This document shows, piece by piece, positions 44,453 through 53,248 of a DNA stretch of 64,000 nucleotides. How positions within the stretch are numbered: the first letter of the stretch is position 1; each line of letters begins with the position of its first letter. The notes under the pieces are model-generated. The model saw nothing but the letters and a program-made list of their open reading frames with translations. It had not been told where the DNA came from and did no database searches. This DNA is from Prevotella sp. Lineage in GTDB: Bacteria > Bacteroidota > Bacteroidia > Bacteroidales > Bacteroidaceae. Made by a program: the position numbers and the translations under genes. The DNA lies in NCBI GenBank assembly GCA_017471465.1, contig JAFUTI010000039.1, positions 17,896 through 81,895 of the forward strand. The letters are read 5' to 3'.

Positions 44453-45487
44453 ATGAAAAAGCGCATCGCTTTACTTCTCCTAATAGGTAGCTACACGATA
44501 GCTACCTATTCTGTTTCCAAGGATACCCTGACCGTCGCCATGGTGGGCGACATCATGATGGGTACCACGTTTCCAACCACACAGCTGCCGCCACACAACG
44601 GGGCAGAACTGTTCAAGGACGCAGCACCCATCCTGCAGCGTGCCGACCTAGCCGTAGGCAATCTGGAGGGGACACTCTGCGACGGCGGCACCAGCACCAA
44701 AGATACCGGCCCTAACAGCTACGCTTTCCGCACACCCACCAGCTATGCACCGTGGCTTACCCAGGCTGGCTTCGACTTCCTCAGCATGGCCAACAACCAT
44801 GCCAACGACTTCGGCATAGAGGGCATCATGTCGACAGAACAGTGCCTGCGCGAACAAGGCATCAAATACTGTGGCATCCAGGGACGCACCGAGACAGCCG
44901 TCATCGAGCGCAAAGGGCTCAGAATAGGCATCTGCGCCTTCGGTCACAACAGCTACACGCTGAAACATACCGACCTGGGTACCGTCAGCCGTATCCTCAG
45001 CGACCTGAAGAGCCGTACCGACTTCATCATCGTCTCGTTCCACGGAGGCGCTGAAGGCCGCACGAAGAGCCACCTGCCATACGGCACGGAGACCTTCCTC
45101 GGCGAGAACCGCGGTTCCCTGCGCGAGCTGGCCCACTACTGCATCGACAACGGTGCCGACATCGTCTATGGCCACGGACCTCACGTCGTACGCGCCATAG
45201 AGGTCTACGGCGGCCGCTTCATCGTCTACAGCCTCGGCAACTTCTGTACGCCTTACGGTATGAGCCTGACCGACATCTCTGCCTACGCTCCTATCATCGA
45301 GGTAAAGATGGCCCGTGACGGCCGGTTCCTCAGCGGACAGATTCACTCGCTGAAACAGCAGAAAGGCATCGGTCCACGTAACGACAGCCAGCACAGCGCC
45401 GCCCGACAGATGAAGCTGCTCAGCGAAGAGGATATCCCCCAGAGCGAGGCTGCCATCAGCACGTCAGGCCTCATCACACTGAAATAA
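44453..45487 (+). CDS. CapA family protein (PGA_cap metallophosphatase-like)
   Basis: A 344-residue secreted protein, with a hydrophobic start (KKRIALLLLIGSYTIA). Family motifs are AMVGDIMMGTTFP, ADLAVGNLEGTLC, FDFLSMANNHANDFG, IVSFHGGAEGR and YGHGPHVVRAIEVYGG. The fold resembles calcineurin-like phosphoesterases; in Bacillus, CapA is involved in polyglutamate capsule export, but in Bacteroidetes the role is unsettled. Clustering with M23 and NlpC/P60 genes suggests an envelope function. Ends before a bidirectional terminator. Confidence 0.9.
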   Translation: MKKRIALLLLIGSYTIATYSVSKDTLTVAMVGDIMMGTTFPTTQLPPHNGAELFKDAAPILQRADLAVGNLEGTLCDGGTSTKDTGPNSYAFRTPTSYAPWLTQAGFDFLSMANNHANDFGIEGIMSTEQCLREQGIKYCGIQGRTETAVIERKGLRIGICAFGHNSYTLKHTDLGTVSRILSDLKSRTDFIIVSFHGGAEGRTKSHLPYGTETFLGENRGSLRELAHYCIDNGADIVYGHGPHVVRAIEVYGGRFIVYSLGNFCTPYGMSLTDISAYAPIIEVKMARDGRFLSGQIHSLKQQKGIGPRNDSQHSAARQMKLLSEEDIPQSEAAISTSGLITLK

Positions 45488-45508
45488 CCCCTTAGGGAAA
45501 CATAAAGT

Positions 45509-45545
45509 AAAAAACTCCCGATGCGACAGCGCACCGGGAGTTTTT
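45509..45545. terminator. Bidirectional terminator between the CapA gene and the lipoprotein gene
   Basis: AAAAAACTCCCG and CGGGAGTTTTT form a stem with an inner TGCG/CGCA helix; T-runs occur on both strands. Confidence 0.9.
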
Positions 45546-45566
45546 ACTATGTATGAGATGTTATCT

Positions 45567-47270
45567 TTACTCAGTCTTACCGTTCAAGGAGTAGATATAC
45601 ACGTTTCCAGAGAATTCTGGTGTGTAAACATCATTCTTAAAGTAGTTCACCAACTTACCGGTGATGATGACCTCGTCACCAACCTTGATCTTATTTTCAT
45701 CTGTGAACTTCTGGTTGCCCAAGTCAAGAGAACGGAAGACGGTCAGGGCATTGCTATCATTGCCATCGTCAGAGATGTTAAACGTGGCACTGCCATAACT
45801 GGTAGAAACCTCCTTGATAGACGAGATCTTACCCTTGGCATAGTAGATAACGCCATCGGTGGTAGCGCCAATCTCCTGACACTTGGCAATAGCCTCAGCA
45901 ACAGTGAAGGGATTTTCCTCGGTGCCCTTGGCGGCAGGCGCATCAGCCTTTTTGATAGAATAGATATAGACGTTGCCAGAGAACTCGGGCGTCACGACAC
46001 CATCCTTGGTATAGTTGACTAGCTTACCGGTAATAACGACTTCGTCGCCGACACCAATCTCGTCTTCAGCAACAAACTTCTTATTGTCAAGACTGTATGA
46101 ACGGAATACCGTTATAACATTATTCTCCGTACCATCTTCAGAGATGTTGAACGTGGCGTTGCCAAAGCTTGTAGACAGCTCCTTGATAGAAGAAATCTTG
46201 CCCTTTGCATAGTAGATTTCACCATCAGTAGTGGCTCCTATCTCTTGACACTTGGCAATAGCCTCAGCCACGGTGAAGGGATCTTCAGGGTTCTTTCCGT
46301 GAGGCAGTGTGAAAGCCTCCTGCGAGATAACTGTCTGAGAAGAGTACTCCTTACCGGAGTCGGTTGTCTTGAAGACAACTGTAGCAGAACGCTTGTCACC
46401 AGTGTTAGGCATCACGTTGAACTTCACGGCACCAGTCTGGGTGTCAATGCCAATAACAGAGAGCCAGCTCTGAGCCTCGGCAGGAATATCCACAGAGATG
46501 CCATTACCCTTACAGGTGACAGCAGCAGTAACTACGCCACCCTCGACAGGCACAGTCTCAACGTCAAGCGAGTCGACCTTGATAAGCGACTTATTGATGG
46601 CAACAACAGAAGCTGTTCCCTGAACTGTCTCAGGAACACTGCCATTATAAAGCATCAATACACCCTTGATGGTCAGCTCGTCGCCTACGGAGAAGGCGTT
46701 CTCGTCGGTAAACTTCTCGCCATCGAGCCAGTAGCCGCGATAGACTTCAAGCCAGTTGTCGCTGCCATAGCTGCCATCGTCGGAGAGGAAGTAGGTGGCA
46801 TTGCCGTATGATGTGCTGATTTCCTGTATCTTACAAACGATACCCGTCACCTTGAGAGCGCTGCTGGGAATGTTGCCAGAACGGATAACAGCCAAAGCCT
46901 GGGAAACGGTAATGGGATCCGGGTCAACCAGCTCCTGTTCAACGATAATCTCCTGTGTCTGTCCGCCACAGTTAATCTTGACGATACCCGAGCGCGAGTC
47001 GCCGGCCTCAGGAGAGAATGTCAGCGTCTGCTCGCCGGCACCACCACTCATCGGGCTGATAGTAAGCCACTCGGGGACAGAAGCTTCATCGATGCTCCAG
47101 TCACCTGCGGCTGTCAGTGTGATGTTTACAGGATTACCCTCCTTGGCAAACGTCACGTATGAGGTTGACACGTGGATGTTGTCGAGATAGATAGGATCGT
47201 CATCCGACGTACAGCCCGTGAACATAGCAATAAATGCTACTAATGTTGGAATCAAATATCTGAGTTTCAT
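45567..47270 (-). CDS. Lipoprotein with BACON domains and three OB-like repeats
   Basis: A 567-residue lipoprotein (signal and lipobox AFIAMFTGCTSDDD). Residues 30-115 form a BACON domain (WSIDEASVPEWLTISPMSGG), followed by an OB-like domain (SALKVTGIVCKIQEISTSYG), a second BACON-like domain (about 230-325), and two nearly identical OB-like domains each starting NPFTVAEAIAKCQEIGATTD (with D/N at the first position). The OB-like units have the pattern YYAKGKISSIKE-STS-GNATF and GDEVVITGKLVNY. It is downstream of an orphan TonB-dependent receptor (22 nt) and is probably its surface partner. Ligand unknown. Confidence 0.82.
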   Translation of the reverse strand: MKLRYLIPTLVAFIAMFTGCTSDDDPIYLDNIHVSTSYVTFAKEGNPVNITLTAAGDWSIDEASVPEWLTISPMSGGAGEQTLTFSPEAGDSRSGIVKINCGGQTQEIIVEQELVDPDPITVSQALAVIRSGNIPSSALKVTGIVCKIQEISTSYGNATYFLSDDGSYGSDNWLEVYRGYWLDGEKFTDENAFSVGDELTIKGVLMLYNGSVPETVQGTASVVAINKSLIKVDSLDVETVPVEGGVVTAAVTCKGNGISVDIPAEAQSWLSVIGIDTQTGAVKFNVMPNTGDKRSATVVFKTTDSGKEYSSQTVISQEAFTLPHGKNPEDPFTVAEAIAKCQEIGATTDGEIYYAKGKISSIKELSTSFGNATFNISEDGTENNVITVFRSYSLDNKKFVAEDEIGVGDEVVITGKLVNYTKDGVVTPEFSGNVYIYSIKKADAPAAKGTEENPFTVAEAIAKCQEIGATTDGVIYYAKGKISSIKEVSTSYGSATFNISDDGNDSNALTVFRSLDLGNQKFTDENKIKVGDEVIITGKLVNYFKNDVYTPEFSGNVYIYSLNGKTE

Positions 47271-47292
47271 AATTCTGTTGTTCTTTAAGCCA

Positions 47293-50200
47293 TTAATTGA
47301 AGAAGTACTTCACGCCGACGGAAGCATACCAGCACTGTCCGAGAGTGTGATAAGGCTTCCAAGTCTCGGTGTTGCCGTCAATGCCCTTAGGCGTGGAGTA
47401 GACACCATAGCCCTGAGCATCAACACGGTCGAGCTTCATGATCTTAGAGTACTGCACGCCGCTGCTCGGAGAGGTGCTGAAGTCCTGGTTGGCAATCTTC
47501 GAGACACCCCAGTTAGAGTTAAACAGGTTGAGCACGTTCTTGATGTCGAAGCTCAGCTGCAGCGTGTGCTTGGTCTTGCCCAGGTCGAGCTTGAAGTCGT
47601 GCTTGTAGCCGAAGTCCACACGGTGTACCCAAGGAGAGTAGTGGCTATAGGCCTCGGTGTACTCACCCTGACGGTCCTCCAGATAGCTGTTGTTGTGAAC
47701 GTATGCCAGGAAGCGGTCCATATCGTCCTTCGAGGCGAAGCGGAACTCGCTGCCGCCCTGCAGGTTGCCGTTGGCATCGTAGTAGCCAGCCTGTGCATCG
47801 GTAGGCACGTAGACCACGTCATACTGATAGCCGTCCTTGTTCACGTCGTCGGTCATAATATAAGAGGTGTTGTTACCACCACGCCATGTCTCGTAGATAA
47901 ACGAGTAGTGGTTACCACTCTTGTCGTGGATAGTCGCACTGGCAACGATACGGTCGGGGGTCACATACTGCGAGTTGTGCAGGCCTACATAGTTCGGACC
48001 TTGTGCACAGGGAATATATGTAAAGGCCGACGAAGCGTCAGAACCCGGCATACCGGTCAATTCCTTCGAGACAGTATGAGTGTAGGAAGCCATCAGGCTC
48101 ATCCAGTCGAACGGCTGAGCATCCAGCTTAGCATTGAACGACCAACCATAACCCTTCGACGTGTTGTCGAGAACGAAAGCGTTAGGCAGTGCCTTGCCCG
48201 TCTCAGGATCAGTGTACTTGGCATTTTCATACATAGCACGGTTGTCAGCACCATTCAAGCGGGGGAAGCCACCAACGTCACGGATGCTCCAATCGCTGAT
48301 ACAAACGGCATTGATGGTCTTATTGAAGATAGCCTCAACCGAAGCGGTGAAGGGGAACGACACAGGTATCTGATAATCAACCGCCAAAGAGGTCTTCCAT
48401 ACTTGAGGCATCTTGAAGTCGGGATTAACGGCGTTGATGGTAGAACCGGCCTCACCGTCCTCAGGCTTGATGGTCACGGGACCAAGGCCATTTGCAATGA
48501 CATAGTCACGTAGTGTATTACCCGTCATAATATTGCCGTTTGCGAACTGCGTCATATCAGCCTGTTTACCCTGGTTGCTACCCGTGGCATTCCAGATGCC
48601 TTTGTACTGAACCATATTGGAGTTGGTAGGCATATTGGTGAAGAACACCAGAGGCAGACGGCCAGAGAAGAGACCGGTACCGCCGCGCACCTTCAGCGAT
48701 TTGTCGCCGAAGACGTCCCAGTTGAAGCCCACACGGGGCGAGAAGGTGAACTTCGTCGTGGGCCAGGAACCTGTGTCGATGTGTCGACCGTTGTAGTCGT
48801 AGTTATAGATGGCCTGATTGGTCATCAGGTCGCCATTGTCGAAGAACAGTCCGTCGACGCGCAGACCGTAGGTCAGCTTCAGGTTGTCGAGGATGTTCCA
48901 GTCATCCTGCAGGTAGATGCCAAGTTTATTGAACTGCACGCGGGCAGCAGGCTCGGTCTCGCCGTCATAGCCATAGGTCAAGGCCACTACTTCCGGAGTG
49001 CTGTTAAAGAGCTTTGCGGCATTCAGCACGCCGTTCTCCCACATATCGTCGGTAGCGTTGTAGCGGTAATAGCCAGTACCATTACGCATATACATATTGT
49101 CGGCCATCTGATGCTCGAAGCTGACACCGCCAGTGATTTTGTGCTTACCCATGTAGTAGGTCACGTCGTCCTTGATGTTCCAGATGGTATTGTGGACAGC
49201 GTTGTTCCAGGTAAACAGCTCGTAACCCAGGGCGATGTAGTTGTCATCGTCCTTCGTAATGTCGATAAAGGGGAACTCCGAAGAGTCGGAAGCACGCACG
49301 TCGTCGAGCTTAGAGTAGGTAGCCAGGAACTGGTTGCTCAGGCTCTCGGTGAAGCGGCTGTTCAGGTCGAGCGAGAACGAGTGCACCAGGTTGTCCATCG
49401 CATACATCGAATTGGCGTATGACATTGAAGCCTTCGACATACGGGCATTGCTCAGACGAGCACCGCCGTCCATCGACGTGGCGTTGGGCGACGACCAGTA
49501 GCGGTTCTTGGTGTAGTTGTAACGCAGGGCCAGGTGATGTTTGTCGCTGATGTTCCAGTCTAAGCGGGCCAGAATCTTATAGTTATTCTCGTCAGCAGGG
49601 AAGTCAGTGTAGCTGCCCGTGTCGTAACCGTAACGATTGCGAACGTAGTCAGAAACTGCCTGCAAGTCGGCGTTCGTCGTGCGCGACACGTAGTTGTCGG
49701 GGTCAGCGGGATTATCGGCATCGGAACCACGCCAGCGGTTCACCACCGTCGGGGTCTTTGTCATCTCGCCATTGACGAAGAAGAACAGCTTATCCTTAAG
49801 GATGGGGCCACCCAAGGTGAAGCCGTAGGTGGTCTTCATATCCATTTCGCGGGCACCGTTGATAGTCTCACGCTCTACGGCGTCACCACGCAGGTTCTCA
49901 TTCTGGTGATAGATATAGGCCGTTCCCTTGAAGGTGTTCGTACCCGACTTCGTGATGGCGTTCACGCCACCGCCGATAAAGTTGGTCTGGCGAACGTCGT
50001 AGGGCGAAATCACCACCTGCAACTCCTCAATGGCGTCGATACTGATGGGGTTGCCACCGCCGGGGAGGTTCGACGACAGACCGAAGTTGTTGTTGAAGTT
50101 GGCACCATCAACGGTGAAGTTAGCTGTACGTCCGTCAGCACCGGCAAAGCTCATGCCATTACCGCCGTAAGGCGACAAGCGAGTAATGTCGGTGATGGAG

Positions 50201-50658
50201 CGGCTGACCGTCGGCAGATTAGTAATCTGAGCACTGGTGATGTTGGTAGCAGCACCCATGTTTTCTACCGTCAGCTTCGTAGCCTTGCCACTGATGACAA
50301 TCTCGCCCAGCTCGGTAGCATTCTCAGAAATCCAGACAGCGAGGTTGTAGGTCTCACCCAGCTGCAGGACAACGCCCTTGATGGTCTTCGGCTGATAGCC
50401 GACGTACGAGGTTGTCACCTCGTAAGGGCCGCCGGTACGCATACCCTGGATAGAGAATCGGCCACTGGCATTGGTCACTGCCGTGTAACGCGTACCCGAA
50501 GGGGTGTGCACTGCCACCACGGTTGCACCGATGACCTCTTCGCCCGTCTGGCTGTCGAAGGTCACCTTACCTGCCATGCTTGATGTCGTGATTTGTGCCA
50601 TTACCGTCAACGAGAGCGTCAACAGCGTGGACACCAGAAAGAGAAATCTTTTCTGCAT
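47293..50658 (-). CDS. TonB-dependent outer-membrane receptor, Oar-like
   Basis: A 1121-residue receptor: signal peptide (FLFLVSTLLTLSLTVMAQ), carboxypeptidase-regulatory-like domain (25-115, TGEEVIGATVVAVHTPSGTR), plug (about 130-245, NLPTVSRSITDITRLSPYGG; FIGGGVNAITKSGTNTFKG) and a 22-strand barrel ending WYASVGVKYFFN. The plug motif and lack of a neighbouring SusD gene fit the Oar-like group rather than SusC. It should depend on the ExbBD-TonB system at 6-9 kb. A -7 element lies at 50732-50739. Confidence 0.92.
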   Translation of the reverse strand: MQKRFLFLVSTLLTLSLTVMAQITTSSMAGKVTFDSQTGEEVIGATVVAVHTPSGTRYTAVTNASGRFSIQGMRTGGPYEVTTSYVGYQPKTIKGVVLQLGETYNLAVWISENATELGEIVISGKATKLTVENMGAATNITSAQITNLPTVSRSITDITRLSPYGGNGMSFAGADGRTANFTVDGANFNNNFGLSSNLPGGGNPISIDAIEELQVVISPYDVRQTNFIGGGVNAITKSGTNTFKGTAYIYHQNENLRGDAVERETINGAREMDMKTTYGFTLGGPILKDKLFFFVNGEMTKTPTVVNRWRGSDADNPADPDNYVSRTTNADLQAVSDYVRNRYGYDTGSYTDFPADENNYKILARLDWNISDKHHLALRYNYTKNRYWSSPNATSMDGGARLSNARMSKASMSYANSMYAMDNLVHSFSLDLNSRFTESLSNQFLATYSKLDDVRASDSSEFPFIDITKDDDNYIALGYELFTWNNAVHNTIWNIKDDVTYYMGKHKITGGVSFEHQMADNMYMRNGTGYYRYNATDDMWENGVLNAAKLFNSTPEVVALTYGYDGETEPAARVQFNKLGIYLQDDWNILDNLKLTYGLRVDGLFFDNGDLMTNQAIYNYDYNGRHIDTGSWPTTKFTFSPRVGFNWDVFGDKSLKVRGGTGLFSGRLPLVFFTNMPTNSNMVQYKGIWNATGSNQGKQADMTQFANGNIMTGNTLRDYVIANGLGPVTIKPEDGEAGSTINAVNPDFKMPQVWKTSLAVDYQIPVSFPFTASVEAIFNKTINAVCISDWSIRDVGGFPRLNGADNRAMYENAKYTDPETGKALPNAFVLDNTSKGYGWSFNAKLDAQPFDWMSLMASYTHTVSKELTGMPGSDASSAFTYIPCAQGPNYVGLHNSQYVTPDRIVASATIHDKSGNHYSFIYETWRGGNNTSYIMTDDVNKDGYQYDVVYVPTDAQAGYYDANGNLQGGSEFRFASKDDMDRFLAYVHNNSYLEDRQGEYTEAYSHYSPWVHRVDFGYKHDFKLDLGKTKHTLQLSFDIKNVLNLFNSNWGVSKIANQDFSTSPSSGVQYSKIMKLDRVDAQGYGVYSTPKGIDGNTETWKPYHTLGQCWYASVGVKYFFN

Positions 50659-50731
50659 AAACTTTTATTGTTTGTTAATTAATATTACCAGACTTTGGCT
50701 CGCGCCAGCGTCTGTCACTTGTTATCGGTTG

Positions 50732-50739
50732 CAAAATTA
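50732..50739 (-). promoter_or_regulatory. -7 element of the receptor-lipoprotein operon
   Basis: TAATTTTG on the minus strand, 73 nt before the start codon; -33 not clear. Confidence 0.45.
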
Positions 50740-50790
50740 ATTAATTATTTTGAGATATTGTTATTTTTCCTCAATAATTTTTAGGGAAAA

Positions 50791-51963
50791 TCACACTTCC
50801 TCGTATTCAAAGTCTTCAAGGTTGTCGAGGTCGTCAACATCGTCGGTATCGACATCGACATATTCGATGTCCTCGTCCTCGCCCATGTCAGCCAACTCGG
50901 CCTGAAAGTGTGCCATATCCTTGTCGCGGTGGGCAATGGACTCCGTGGTGGTGATGGCGGCAAGCTTGTTAGACTCAGCGTTCATCTCAGCCCAGAGCAC
51001 GTCTTTCAGTTCGTCGAGTCCGAAGCCAGTGACAGCCGAGATGAAGACAACGGGCAGGTCCTCGGGAAGTGTCTCGCGGAGCATCTCAATGAGCTCGTCG
51101 TCGAGCAGGTCACACTTCGTCACGGCCAGCACGCGATGCTTGTCGAGTAGTTCGGGGTTGAACTGCCTCAGCTCATTCAGCAGCACCTCGTATTCACGCT
51201 TGATATCATCGGTATCGCCGGGCACCATGAAGAGCAGCAGCGAGTTGCGCTCAATATGACGCAGGAAGCGCAGGCCCAGGCCCTTGCCTTCTGCTGCGCC
51301 TTCGATGATGCCGGGTATGTCGGCCATGACAAACGACTTGCCTTCGCGATAGCCCACTATGCCTAAGGACGGTTCCATAGTGGTGAAGGGATAATTGGCA
51401 ATCTTGGGCTTGGCATTGCTCAGTGCCGACACCAGTGTCGACTTACCCGCATTGGGGAAGCCCACGAGACCCACATCGGCCAGCAATTTCAACTCCAAGA
51501 TGACCATCATCTCCTGCATCGGCTCGCCCGGCTGGGCATAACGCGGCGCCTGGTTCGTAGCCGTTCGGAACTGGAAGTTGCCCAGACCGCCACGGCCGCC
51601 CTTCAGCAAGAGCACCTCCTGACCGTCGTAGGTGACGTCGCAGACATACTTTCCCGTCTCAGCGTTGTAGACCACCGTCCCGCAGGGCACGTCGATATAG
51701 ATGTCCTTGCCGTCGGTGCCATGACACTTGTCGCGACCGCCGTTGCCACCATGTTCGGCAAAAATATGGCGCTCGTACTTCAGGTGCAGCAGCGTCCAGT
51801 AGTTGTGGTTGCCGCGCAGGTAGATGCTGCCGCCCCGTCCGCCGTCGCCGCCGTCGGGTCCGCCGTTGGGGTTGTACTTCACATGCTTCAGGTGCATACT
51901 GCCCTTACCGCCCTTGCCCGAGCGACACAATATCTTAACGTAGTCGACAAAGTTGCTCTCCAT
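50791..51963 (-). CDS. obg: Obg/CgtA GTPase
   Basis: A 390-residue ribosome-associated GTPase. The glycine-rich Obg domain (1-158, [19 protein letters not shown]) precedes the G domain with G1 [14 protein letters not shown], switch [15 protein letters not shown]3 [16 protein letters not shown] and G4 [10 protein letters not shown]. An acidic tail rich in Asp/Glu follows. It lies after adk with a 49-nt spacer made of CTAG-containing repeats. Confidence 0.97.
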   Translation of the reverse strand: MESNFVDYVKILCRSGKGGKGSMHLKHVKYNPNGGPDGGDGGRGGSIYLRGNHNYWTLLHLKYERHIFAEHGGNGGRDKCHGTDGKDIYIDVPCGTVVYNAETGKYVCDVTYDGQEVLLLKGGRGGLGNFQFRTATNQAPRYAQPGEPMQEMMVILELKLLADVGLVGFPNAGKSTLVSALSNAKPKIANYPFTTMEPSLGIVGYREGKSFVMADIPGIIEGAAEGKGLGLRFLRHIERNSLLLFMVPGDTDDIKREYEVLLNELRQFNPELLDKHRVLAVTKCDLLDDELIEMLRETLPEDLPVVFISAVTGFGLDELKDVLWAEMNAESNKLAAITTTESIAHRDKDMAHFQAELADMGEDEDIEYVDVDTDDVDDLDNLEDFEYEEV

Positions 51964-51977
51964 AATTACCAGAGTGG

Positions 51978-52016
51978 CTAGATTGACTAGAAAGACTAGA
52001 AAACTAGATTAACTAG
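51978..52016. repeat. Phased CTAG repeat between adk and obg
   Basis: CTAG occurs at 51978, 51987, 51996, 52004 and 52013, spaced 9, 9, 8 and 9 nt. On the minus strand the unit is TCTAGTNAN-like, and the first copy supplies the adk stop codon (TAG). Confidence 0.88.
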
Positions 52017-52585
52017 AGATTATCAATCACCGCGCAGATGTCTGCGAAGATGCGGTCGAGCTCGCCCAGCCCGTCGATATGGTGATGGACACTCTCCTGC
52101 TTATACCACTCGATGAGCGGCTGTGTCTGCTGGTGATAGACCACGAGACGCTTCTTGATGGTCTCCTCGTTGTCGTCGGCACGTCCGCTCTGCTGGCCGC
52201 GCAGCAATAGGCGCTTCATCAGCTCGTCCTCGGGGACATCCAGCTCAATCATGGCTGCCACACGGTCGCCACGCTCACTCAGCATCTGCTTCAGAGCCTC
52301 AGCCTGCGGTATCGTACGGGGGAATCCGTCGAAGATAACGCCCTTATGTTCACGGCCAAAGGCATCGTATACCGATGCCAGTATCGAGACCATCAGGTCG
52401 TCGGGTATCAGCTGGCCGTTGTCTATAAACTGTTGGGCCGTCTTGCCCAGTTCCGTCCCTTTCTTAATCTCAGCGCGCAGCACGTCGCCGGTAGAAATAT
52501 GGTTAAGTCCGTACTTCTCGATGAGCTTGTCGCTCTGGGTGCCCTTGCCAGAACCGGGAGCACCGAAAATCACGATATTTTTCAT
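52013..52585 (-). CDS. adk: Adenylate kinase
   Basis: A 190-residue kinase interconverting AMP, ADP and ATP. P-loop VIFGAPGSGKGTQSDKLIEK, AMP-binding region HISTGDVLRAEIKKGTELG, FDGFPRTIPQAEAL and a short LID (RLLLRGQQSGRADDNEETI) without zinc cysteines. The start overlaps the hpt stop (ATGA), and the stop codon is part of the CTAG repeat. Confidence 0.97.
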   Translation of the reverse strand: MKNIVIFGAPGSGKGTQSDKLIEKYGLNHISTGDVLRAEIKKGTELGKTAQQFIDNGQLIPDDLMVSILASVYDAFGREHKGVIFDGFPRTIPQAEALKQMLSERGDRVAAMIELDVPEDELMKRLLLRGQQSGRADDNEETIKKRLVVYHQQTQPLIEWYKQESVHHHIDGLGELDRIFADICAVIDNL

Positions 52586-53121
52586 TCTTTTACTAATGTG
52601 TATAAGTCTTTCAGTCCACGTCCCTGCTGGTCATAATCCAGACCATAGCCTAAAATGAAGTCATTGGGAATCTCAAAAGCCACATAGTCAAGCTTCAACT
52701 CTTCCTTCAGCTTCTCTGGCTTAAAGAAGAGGGAGCAGACCTTGACCGAAGCCGGGTTGCGGGTGCCTATCTGCTCCATCATCCGTTTGATAGTGAGTCC
52801 GCTCTCCACAATATCCTCGACAATCACGACGGTGCGACCGCTGAGATCCTCGTTGATTCCGATGACCTCGTGAATCGTACCCGTCGACGTAGTGCCCTGA
52901 TAAGAGGCCAGTTTCACAAACGAGATTTCACAAGGAATAGTCATTTCACGCATCAGGTCGGCAGCAAAGATAAACGCACCGTTGAGCACAGCGAGAAACA
53001 AGGGGTTGGTGCCTTCCAGCTCACGACTCATCTGCTGTGCCAGCTCACGCACCCGCTGTTTAATCTCAGCCTCAGACATCGTCGGTTCGAAAGTCTTGTC
53101 CTTAATGGTTATTCTGCTCAT
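52582..53121 (-). CDS. hpt: Hypoxanthine phosphoribosyltransferase
   Basis: A 179-residue purine-salvage enzyme. The PRPP-binding motif is VVIVEDIVESGLTIKRM, with FAADLMREM and EISFVKLASYQGTTSTG upstream. The ATG at 53121 (MSRITIKDKTF) is preferred over an in-frame TTG at 53142, because that TTG lies within the -7 promoter element at 53140-53147. First gene of the hpt-adk-obg set. Confidence 0.95.
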   Translation of the reverse strand: MSRITIKDKTFEPTMSEAEIKQRVRELAQQMSRELEGTNPLFLAVLNGAFIFAADLMREMTIPCEISFVKLASYQGTTSTGTIHEVIGINEDLSGRTVVIVEDIVESGLTIKRMMEQIGTRNPASVKVCSLFFKPEKLKEELKLDYVAFEIPNDFILGYGLDYDQQGRGLKDLYTLVKE

Positions 53122-53139
53122 AGTTAAATAATTTTGCTG

Positions 53140-53147
53140 CAAAGTTA
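53140..53147 (-). promoter_or_regulatory. -7 element of hpt-adk-obg
   Basis: TAACTTTG on the minus strand, 18 nt before the ATG at 53121; the -33 element is unclear. Confidence 0.5.
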
Positions 53148-53209
53148 CGAATAAAAAATGGAAAATTAGCTTGTTCCAAGTTTTTTATTAGAAAAAAGCC
53201 TCTATTTTC

Positions 53210-53240
53210 TTTGTTGTCTGATGAATTTGTCGTAACTTTG
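53210..53240 (+). promoter_or_regulatory. Promoter of the Nnr bifunctional enzyme gene
   Basis: TTTG (53210-53213), 19-nt spacer, TAACTTTG (53233-53240), only 8 nt before the ATG, so the leader is very short. Confidence 0.65.
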
Positions 53241-53248
53241 CGCTCAGA

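Noticed and set aside
53122-53142. TTG start for hpt
   Set aside because: It overlaps the -7 element; the ATG at 53121 fits the family.
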